From: Sphingobium faniae
GTDB lineage: Bacteria > Pseudomonadota > Alphaproteobacteria > Sphingomonadales > Sphingomonadaceae
Length of the DNA: 64,000 nt
Reading direction: 5' to 3'
NCBI GenBank assembly: GCA_900100475.1
Contig: FMTU01000009.1
Coordinates: 1 to 64,000, forward strand
Positions 12,081-18,061 of this stretch are shown here, in pieces. Both the position numbers and the translations under genes were made by a program. The notes below the pieces were generated by a model. It was given only the letters and a program-made list of their open reading frames with translations, had not been told where the DNA came from and did no database searches. How positions within the stretch are numbered: the stretch's first letter is position 1; every line of letters starts with the position of its first letter.

Positions 12081-12121
12081 CTTATGAGGCATGATGGCGC
12101 GCTTTGGTCAATATAGACGTT

Positions 12122-12310
12122 CGCCTGCCCTTCTCCTTGTGGGAGACGGATATGAAGCCTTGTCGAACGGAACGAGGCCAAGCGAAGTTGGATGAGGGGT
12201 GGCGGTGAAGTGCCACGCCATTCCGATGCCGCTTCCCCCTCACCCGGCTACGGCTAAGGCAGCAAGCTGCCCAAGTCTGCGCAACCCTCTCTCCAAAGGG
12301 GTGAGGGATT
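12122..12310. repeat. Imperfect palindromic intergenic repeat, sphingomonad type
   Basis: The gap between the atp terminator and cpaF is about 410 bases and holds no convincing gene. About 190 bases of it form an imperfect inverted repeat. The outer arms pair CTCCTTGTGGGAGA (about 12133-12146) with the complement of the CTCTCTCCAAAGGGG region (about 12287-12301). Inner arms pair GATGAGGGGT (12191-12200) with CCCCCTCACC near 12236-12245. A perfect small palindrome, GGCAGCAAGCTGCC, sits at 12258-12271. The style, with GAACGAG and AAGCGAAG blocks, matches dispersed elements that I recall from sphingomonad genomes. Copy number cannot be checked here. The remaining ~180 bases before cpaF show nothing identifiable. 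Confidence 0.6.
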
Positions 12311-12490
12311 AAACTTATGGCTTCTCACCATCCATCAACGATAATGGGGTGCGATGCCGTGGCCATCGCGCGCCAGCCCCCTCCTCATTAGCCATTTGTC
12401 AAAGTTTCCGCCTTATTCACCTTTCCCAGCCATATCCGGTTGGCCTTGCCGTGCGGGGCCAGCCTGAACACGCAATTGCGGCGGAGAGTC

Positions 12491-14014
12491 ATGAGCGCAT
12501 TTGGACGGAAAAACGGACCTGCCGGGATCAAGCCGGGTTTTGGCATCGCGCGCCCCATGCATGCCCCGGTGCGGGAGGAGGGGCGCGGCGGCGATCAGTT
12601 CCCACCCCTCGAAGCGATCGCGCTGGCGGAAGAAGCGCCGCTCGATCCCCTGTCCGCCCCTACCAGCCAGATGCAGCGCAATGCCGACGCGATGCAGCGT
12701 CTGGCCGAACGCGCCAATGCCGAACATATGCCCGACACCGGGCCGCAGAGTTTCGAAGCATCGGTCCACAAGATCAAGGAGCAGGTGCTCCCCCGCCTGC
12801 TGGAGCGCGTCGATCCGGAAGCCGCCGCAACGCTCACCAAGGATGAACTGGCCGAGGAATTTCGCCCGATCATCATGGAAGTGCTGGCGGAACTGAAACT
12901 GACGCTCAACCGGCGCGAGCAGTTTGCGCTGGAAAAGGTGCTGGTCGACGAGTTGCTGGGCCTCGGCCCGCTGGAGGAACTGCTCGCCGACCCGGATATC
13001 AGCGACATCATGGTGAACGGCCCCGACCAGACCTATATCGAAAAGAAGGGCAAGCTCCAGATCGCGCCGATCAAATTCCGCGATGAAGAACATCTGTTCC
13101 AGATCGCCCAGCGCATCGTGAACAAGGTCGGCCGCCGCGTCGACCAGACCACCCCGCTGGCCGACGCCCGCCTGCCCGACGGCAGCCGCGTCAACGTGAT
13201 CGTCCCGCCGCTTTCGCTGCGCGGCACGGCCATTTCCATCCGTAAATTTTCGGCCAAGCCGATCACGCTCGACATGCTGGCCCAATGGGGGGCGATGAGT
13301 CCCAAGATGTGCACCGCGCTCAAGATCGCGGGCGCGTGCCGCTTCAACATCGTGATTTCGGGCGGCACCGGGTCGGGCAAGACGACCATGCTCAATGCCC
13401 TGTCGAAGATGATCGACCCCGGCGAGCGCGTGCTGACCATCGAGGACGCGGCGGAACTGCGCTTGCAACAGCCGCACTGGTTGCCGCTGGAAACCCGCCC
13501 GCCCAATCTTGAGGGACAGGGCGCGATCACTATCGGCGATCTCGTCAAGAACGCCCTGCGCATGCGCCCGGACCGCATCATCCTGGGCGAAATCCGCGGC
13601 GCGGAGTGTTTCGACCTGCTGGCCGCGATGAACACGGGCCATGACGGCTCCATGTGCACGCTTCACTCCAACAGCCCGCGCGAGTGTCTGGGCCGCATGG
13701 AGAACATGATCCTGATGGGCGACATCAAGATCCCGAAGGAAGCCATCTCCAAGCAGATCGCCGACTCGATCGACCTGATCGTGCAGGTGAAACGCCTGCG
13801 CGACGGATCGCGCCGCGTGACCAACGTGACCGAAGTGATCGGCATGGAAGGCGACGTCATCGTCACGCAGGAACTGTTCAAGTTCGAATATCATGACGAG
13901 GACGACAGCGGAAAGATCGTGGGCGACTATCGCTCCATGGGCCTGCGTCCCTATACGCTGGACAAGGCGCGGCAGTTCGGTTTCGATCAGCCCTTCCTTG
14001 AAGCCTGCCTCTAG
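12491..14014 (+). CDS. cpaF: CpaF/TadA family secretion ATPase
   Basis: This 507-residue protein is a type II/IV secretion ATPase of the CpaF (TadA) branch, which powers Flp/Tad pilus assembly. A Pro-rich N-terminus (1-75) precedes the helical N-terminal domain. The RecA-like core has Walker A GGTGSGKTTM (near residue 292), an Asp box (LTIEDAAEL), Walker B (IILGEIRGAE) and the His box (GHDGSMCTLHSNS). The ATG at 12491 has a GCGGAGAG ribosome site. No other cpa/tad genes flank it: the upstream neighbour is the ATP synthase operon and downstream is a methyltransferase-like gene. A TadE/TadG pair lies about 43 kb away in this window. Confidence 0.93.
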   Translation: MSAFGRKNGPAGIKPGFGIARPMHAPVREEGRGGDQFPPLEAIALAEEAPLDPLSAPTSQMQRNADAMQRLAERANAEHMPDTGPQSFEASVHKIKEQVLPRLLERVDPEAAATLTKDELAEEFRPIIMEVLAELKLTLNRREQFALEKVLVDELLGLGPLEELLADPDISDIMVNGPDQTYIEKKGKLQIAPIKFRDEEHLFQIAQRIVNKVGRRVDQTTPLADARLPDGSRVNVIVPPLSLRGTAISIRKFSAKPITLDMLAQWGAMSPKMCTALKIAGACRFNIVISGGTGSGKTTMLNALSKMIDPGERVLTIEDAAELRLQQPHWLPLETRPPNLEGQGAITIGDLVKNALRMRPDRIILGEIRGAECFDLLAAMNTGHDGSMCTLHSNSPRECLGRMENMILMGDIKIPKEAISKQIADSIDLIVQVKRLRDGSRRVTNVTEVIGMEGDVIVTQELFKFEYHDEDDSGKIVGDYRSMGLRPYTLDKARQFGFDQPFLEACL

Positions 14015-14120
14015 GCTTTTGTAACGAAACATGGCTGGTGGGCGCGCCCCGCCACGCCCTCTTGCGCGGAGGGGGTGACGCGGTCATCTTCGGGCCTGCC
14101 CCGGTATAAAAGGATGCCCG

Positions 14121-14939
14121 ATGAACCGCTTCGCCCGCTTCGGCTTTTTACTGACAGCCGCCCTGCCCTTCACGCCACTGGCCGCGCAACATGCCGGTCA
14201 TGGCGATCATGCCGCGCATCAGGCTGCCGATCCGATCGGGGCCGCCGTGGCCGACCCTGACCGCAGCCCGGCCCATGTGGCGCGGGACCGTTATCGCCAT
14301 CCCGCCGAAACGCTTGCCTTTTTCGGCGTGACCCCGCAGCAGACGGTGGTGGAATATTCCCCCGGCGGTGGATGGTATAGCGAGATATTGGCCCCGCTGT
14401 TGCGCGACCACGGCACCTTCTACGCGCTGCAACCCAGCGGCCGCTATCTGGAGGGGTACAAGAAGGTTCTGGCCGCCAAACCGGCTGTCTATGACCGGGT
14501 GAAGCTGGTCGCGCATCCGGAAGAGGCGGCGCGGATTCCCGCCGGTTCCGCCGATACCGTGCTGACCTTCCGCAATGTGCACAATATGGTGGCGGCCGGG
14601 TCCGAAGCAGCCACCTTCAAGGCCTTTTTCGACATGCTCAAGCCCGGTGGCACATTGGGCGTCGTCGATCATCGCCTGCCCGAAGATCGCGACGGCGCGC
14701 AGGAAAAGAGCAGCGGTTATCTCAAGGTATCGACCGTCCGCCGCATCGCGGAAGGCGCGGGCTTCGAATATGTCGGCGCGTCGGAGATCAACGCCAATCC
14801 CAGAGACACGGCCGACTGGGAAAAGGGCGTCTGGACGCTGCCGCCGGTATTGAACGGGGGCGAGGTCGACAAGGACAAATATCTGGCCATCGGCGAGAGC
14901 GACCGCATGACGCTCAAATTCCGCAAACCGGCGAAATAA
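14121..14939 (+). CDS. Exported class I methyltransferase-like protein with His-rich leader
   Basis: The 272-residue protein combines a signal peptide (residues 1-23, cleavage near PLAAQ) with a Rossmann-type methyltransferase domain of the COG4798-like group. Directly after the signal peptide lies a histidine-rich stretch (HAGHGDHAAH) that could bind a metal. The SAM-binding motif is degenerate (VVEYSPGGGWYSE near residue 73), followed by DTVLTFRNVHNM and GGTLGVVDHR, both positioned as in methyltransferases. Periplasmic SAM is not an established cofactor, so the reaction is unclear. It could have been repurposed for another ligand. It follows cpaF by about 107 bases and is probably independent. 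Confidence 0.82.
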   Translation: MNRFARFGFLLTAALPFTPLAAQHAGHGDHAAHQAADPIGAAVADPDRSPAHVARDRYRHPAETLAFFGVTPQQTVVEYSPGGGWYSEILAPLLRDHGTFYALQPSGRYLEGYKKVLAAKPAVYDRVKLVAHPEEAARIPAGSADTVLTFRNVHNMVAAGSEAATFKAFFDMLKPGGTLGVVDHRLPEDRDGAQEKSSGYLKVSTVRRIAEGAGFEYVGASEINANPRDTADWEKGVWTLPPVLNGGEVDKDKYLAIGESDRMTLKFRKPAK

Positions 14940-15002
14940 GGCGACGGACCGAACGCCCCCTTAGCCGGTTGCGTTACGGTGCGCGTGGGTTAAGGCGGCA
15001 TC

Positions 15003-15917
15003 GTGCCCGCTGCTTCCCATGCCACCGCCGATCGGCTTCACCGCCCGCTTTTCGCCATCGGCCTGCGTCTGGCGGCGGTGTGCTTCATGTCCGTCATGTT
15101 CGTGACGGTCCGGCTGGCCGACCAGCATGGCGTGCATCTGGTCGAAATCCTTTTCTATCGCCAGCTTATCGCCTTGCCGGTAGTCGCCGGCTATATCGCC
15201 ATGTCGGGAGGGCTGCACCATATCCGGTTCAGCCGGATGGGGGTGCATGTCAGCCGCACGATGATGGGGCTGACCGGCATGGCGTTGAATTTCGGCGCGT
15301 TCATCCTGCTGCCGCCAGCCGAAGCGACGACGATCGGTTTCACCATGCCGATTTTCGGCACCATCGTCGCGGCCCTCTTCCTGCATGAGCGGGCCGGCGT
15401 CCATCGCTGGGGCGCGGTGTTGCTGGGTTTTCTGGGCGTGCTGATCATGGTCCGGCCCGACTCCGGCCATTTCCCGATGCTGGGCGTCTTGGTCGCGCTG
15501 GCCGGGGCTTTCAATACGGTACTGGTCAGCGTCCTCCTGCGCCAGCTTGGCCGCACCGAAAATGCGGGCACCATCGTGTTCTGGTTCACGGCGCTGTCGC
15601 TGCCGCCGCTGGGCATCGGCCTGCTTTTCTATGGGCAGGCGCATGATTTGACGACATGGGGACTGCTGATCCTGATCGGCGTGTTGGGCGCGCTGGCGCA
15701 GATGCTGCTGACGGCCGCACTGCGCTGGGGACCGATGTCGATCGTGCTGCCGATGGATTACAGCACGATCATCTGGACCACCCTGCTCGGCTGGATGCTA
15801 TGGGGCGACTGGCCGATGAGCACCACATGGGTCGGCGCGGCGCTCATCATCGCCAGCGGGCTTTATATCGCCTGGCGCGAACATGTCCGCGCCAGATACG
15901 GGACGGCCAGGCCCTAG
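15003..15917 (+). CDS. DMT/EamA family transporter
   Basis: This 304-residue membrane protein has ten hydrophobic segments arranged as two EamA repeats, the drug/metabolite transporter layout. The two halves are separated near residue 150 (GRTENAGTI). Typical helix features are the early charged HLVEILFYRQLIALP segment and the PTAEATTI-like PPAEATTIGF stretch. Translation probably starts at GTG 15003, giving the usual cytoplasmic N-terminus before the first helix. The substrate cannot be inferred. The stop overlaps the end of the convergent OsmC-type gene by 4 bases. Confidence 0.9.
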   Translation: MPAASHATADRLHRPLFAIGLRLAAVCFMSVMFVTVRLADQHGVHLVEILFYRQLIALPVVAGYIAMSGGLHHIRFSRMGVHVSRTMMGLTGMALNFGAFILLPPAEATTIGFTMPIFGTIVAALFLHERAGVHRWGAVLLGFLGVLIMVRPDSGHFPMLGVLVALAGAFNTVLVSVLLRQLGRTENAGTIVFWFTALSLPPLGIGLLFYGQAHDLTTWGLLILIGVLGALAQMLLTAALRWGPMSIVLPMDYSTIIWTTLLGWMLWGDWPMSTTWVGAALIIASGLYIAWREHVRARYGTARP

Positions 15918-16345
15918 ACGAGCAGTTCCGCGTCCAGGCCGATATCCGCCTGAAGCAGCTTCGACACCGGGCAGTTCTCCTTCGCCTTGGTCGCCAGTTC
16001 CTGAAATCTGGCTTCGTCCACACCGGGTATGCTGGCGCGCAGCGTCAGCTTGCTGGCCGTGATGGCAAAGCCGCCCTCCGGCTGTTCCAGCGTCACGACG
16101 GCGGTGGTTTCCATCTTCTCGGCGGTCAATCCCGCCTCCCCCAATATCAGTGACAGCGCCATGGTGAAGCAGGCGGCATGGGCCGCGCCGATCAATTCTT
16201 CCGGATTGGAACCGGGAACGCCTTCAAATCGACTGGAAAAACCATAGGGATAGGCGTTCAGCGCGCCGCTCTGCGTGGAGATCGCGCCCTTTCCATCTTT
16301 CAGGCCGCCGCTCCATACGGCTGATCCGCTGCGATTGATCTTCAT
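15914..16345 (-). CDS. OsmC family organic hydroperoxide reductase
   Basis: OsmC/Ohr proteins reduce organic hydroperoxides with a pair of cysteines. This 143-residue protein shows both: one in AAHAACFTMAL (about residue 56) and one in KENCPVSK (about 123). The fold signature SNPEELIGAAHA is present and the N-terminal AVWSGGLKDGKG matches the OsmC branch rather than Ohr. The start at 16345 has a CAGGAGAAAA ribosome site. A longer reading to 16390 has none. It is divergent from a PRC-barrel gene, with a likely general-stress promoter between them facing the other gene. Confidence 0.93.
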   Translation of the reverse strand: MKINRSGSAVWSGGLKDGKGAISTQSGALNAYPYGFSSRFEGVPGSNPEELIGAAHAACFTMALSLILGEAGLTAEKMETTAVVTLEQPEGGFAITASKLTLRASIPGVDEARFQELATKAKENCPVSKLLQADIGLDAELLV

Positions 16346-16369
16346 GATTTTCTCCTGTCTGTCGCGAAT

Positions 16370-16394
16370 GGAACCCGTTCCCGCTCCCATGGTT
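16370..16394 (+). promoter_or_regulatory. Candidate EcfG (general stress sigma) promoter for the PRC-barrel gene
   Basis: GGAAC at 16370-16374 is followed after 16 bases by GGTT at 16391-16394. This is close to the alphaproteobacterial EcfG consensus, GGAAC-N16/17-CGTT. It points toward the PRC-barrel gene 48 bases downstream, and such genes are common members of EcfG regulons. The -10 has G instead of the preferred C. The minus strand has a GGAAC facing OsmC, but no matching -10. Confidence 0.6.
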
Positions 16395-16442
16395 CATCAA
16401 GATAACGCCAATTCCGGCATTTCACCCTACAGGAGAATGGCA

Positions 16443-16808
16443 ATGGTTGACAGGACAACGCAAAGCAGCAGCGACCTGATTGCGTCCGACCGCGTCGAAG
16501 GCACCGCCGTCTTCAATCCGGCCGGTGAGAAACTGGGCCATATATCCCATTTCATGGTGGAAAAGCGAAGCGGGCAGGTGCGCTATGCCACTCTGTCTTT
16601 CGGTGGCTTTCTGGGGATCGGCAACGATCATTATCCGCTGCCCTGGTCGATGCTGGATTATGACACGGACAAGGGCGGCTATGTCGTCGAACTCACCAAG
16701 CAAGCGCTGGACGACGCCCCCCGCCACAATGCCGGGGACCACCCGGATTATGACGAAGCCTATGGCCGCAGCGTGTTCCAATATTATGGGCTGATCTATC
16801 CCTGGTGA
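16443..16808 (+). CDS. PRC-barrel domain protein
   Basis: This 121-residue protein consists largely of one PRC-barrel domain. Visible family parts are the IASDRVEGTAVFNPAGEKLG strand pair and GQVRYATLSFGGFLGIG. The PLPWSMLDYD and GGYVVELTKQALDDAP segments are also present. PRC-barrel proteins of this stand-alone type are stress-induced in alphaproteobacteria, though their biochemical role is not settled. The AGGAG site at 16431-16435 favours the ATG at 16443 over the one at 16437. A candidate EcfG promoter lies just upstream. Confidence 0.93.
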   Translation: MVDRTTQSSSDLIASDRVEGTAVFNPAGEKLGHISHFMVEKRSGQVRYATLSFGGFLGIGNDHYPLPWSMLDYDTDKGGYVVELTKQALDDAPRHNAGDHPDYDEAYGRSVFQYYGLIYPW

Positions 16809-16890
16809 ACATCCGGGAAGGGAGCGGGATCGTCAGAAGCTCCTTTCCCTCCATCCCATATGCCAGCCGACGCCAGCCACATCCTGTCGC

Positions 16891-16918
16891 TTTTTAATTG
16901 TCTACTAAATGAATAGTA
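16891..16918 (+). promoter_or_regulatory. AT-rich motif with inverted repeat before the RBBP9-type hydrolase
   Basis: TTTTTAATTGTCTACTAAAT begins here and contains the inverted repeat TACTA-N6-TAGTA (16903-16918). A second copy of GCTTTTT..TTGTCTA, also next to a small palindrome, precedes the yezD gene at 17672-17693. Both lie in otherwise AT-poor sequence close to a start codon. This suggests a shared operator, perhaps for a sulfur-responsive Rrf2-type regulator, which is inference only. Confidence 0.45.
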
Positions 16919-16962
16919 TTATTATGGAGCGACCATAGGCATGAGGATGAAGGCTGCTCACC

Positions 16963-17631
16963 ATGGAACATTTCGGACATGCGCGCGACGACAGACAACC
17001 CGTCGTCCTGACGATTCCGGGGCTGAACAACAGTGGCCCCGACCATTGGCAGACTTTGTGGGAAGCGACGCGCGGCGATTGCCGCCGAGTCGATCTGGGA
17101 AGCTGGGCCAGTCCGAATCGCAACGCATGGGTCACGCGACTCGATGCGGCGATTCGGGAAGCCGAAGGGCCGGTGGTACTGGCCGCGCACAGCCTGGGCT
17201 GCCTGGCGGTGGCATGGTGGGGCGCGCTCCAGAGCCAGGCCTATGGCTGGCCGGTGACGGGCGCGCTGCTGGTGGCTCCGCCCGACTGCGACCGGATGGA
17301 GACGCCCGAAACCATCGGAGGCTTTGGCCCGACGCCGCGCGCGCCGCTGCCTTTCCCGTCCATCCTGGTGGCCAGCCGGGACGATCCCTATATCTTTTTC
17401 GAACGCGCCCATAGCATCGCAAAGAACTGGGGCAGCACGTTCACGGATGCGGGCTATGGTGGGCACATCAACGCCGATTCCAGACTGGGCAACTGGGCGT
17501 TCGGCCAGACGCTGCTGGAAGGGTTGATCGACCGGGCGCACGATCAGGCCAGCGCCATGCGGCAAATCCGCCCCTCCATCCATCCCGTGCATCAGGACGC
17601 CCATCGCATCTGCGTCGGCGCGTCCCGCTGA
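16963..17631 (+). CDS. RBBP9/YdeN family alpha/beta hydrolase
   Basis: The 222-residue product is an alpha/beta-hydrolase of the RBBP9/YdeN serine hydrolase type. The early strand VVLTIPGLNNSGPDHWQ is the family hallmark, the nucleophile elbow AAHSLGC lies near residue 76, the acid is in ASRDDPYI near 147, and the His is in YGGHINADS near 166. The natural substrate is unknown for this family. It sits upstream of yezD and the TonB receptor and shares a promoter motif with yezD, so a link to sulfur starvation is possible. A hairpin follows the stop. Confidence 0.9.
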   Translation: MEHFGHARDDRQPVVLTIPGLNNSGPDHWQTLWEATRGDCRRVDLGSWASPNRNAWVTRLDAAIREAEGPVVLAAHSLGCLAVAWWGALQSQAYGWPVTGALLVAPPDCDRMETPETIGGFGPTPRAPLPFPSILVASRDDPYIFFERAHSIAKNWGSTFTDAGYGGHINADSRLGNWAFGQTLLEGLIDRAHDQASAMRQIRPSIHPVHQDAHRICVGASR

Positions 17632-17634
17632 ATG

Positions 17635-17664
17635 GGGCGCTGCAAGACAAACTTGCGCGCGCCC
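17635..17664 (+). terminator. Candidate hairpin terminator after the RBBP9-type gene
   Basis: GGGCGCTGCAAG pairs with CTTGCGCGCGCCC around a short ACAAA loop, with one small internal mismatch. A TTTTTT run follows only after 9 bases, so termination strength is uncertain. Confidence 0.4.
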
Positions 17665-17671
17665 TATATTT

Positions 17672-17693
17672 GCTTTTTTGTCTATCATTATAG
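17672..17693 (+). promoter_or_regulatory. Second copy of the GCTTTTT-TTGTCTA motif, before yezD
   Basis: GCTTTTTTGTCTAT is followed by the palindrome CTAT-CATT-ATAG (17682-17693), 18 bases before the yezD start. It matches the motif at 16891-16918 in its TTGTCTA core and in having a short inverted repeat. The position would overlap the promoter or ribosome site, as expected for a repressor operator. Confidence 0.45.
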
Positions 17694-17711
17694 TTGAGAT
17701 ATAGCGAGCCC

Positions 17712-17906
17712 ATGCATATGAATGAGAAGGCCATGACAGACATCCGACACGACCGCGCCGCGGCAACGCGCGCCGACATCACGCTCAGTATCGACAAGGT
17801 CCGCGGCGTTCTGGAAGCCCTGCGCTTCGGCTCTATCACGCTGACCGTCCACGACGCGCGCGTGGTGCAGATCGACGTGACGGAAAAGACGCGCCTCCAC
17901 GCCTGA
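17712..17906 (+). CDS. YezD family (DUF2292) small protein
   Basis: This 64-residue protein matches the YezD/DUF2292 family in its core: a helix with ALRFGSITLTVHD and a strand with ARVVQIDVTEKTRL. In Bacillus, yezD is in a sulfur metabolism operon. In proteobacteria its relatives often sit beside sulfate-starvation genes. The biochemical role is unknown. Three in-frame ATGs (17712, 17718, 17733) are possible and none has a well-placed ribosome site. The TonB-dependent receptor follows after 155 bases. Confidence 0.85.
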   Translation: MHMNEKAMTDIRHDRAAATRADITLSIDKVRGVLEALRFGSITLTVHDARVVQIDVTEKTRLHA

Positions 17907-18061
17907 CAGGGACAGGGGCACGTGCGAATTGCGCCGCCGACAAGGCTGCGAGCGGCTTGGGGGGATAGGCCGCATCAATGAAATGACCCCAATATCGGTT
18001 TTGACCGGACCACCGGAAAGGCCGCGATCAACATCCACCGGACAGCCGGAAGGGGAAGAAT

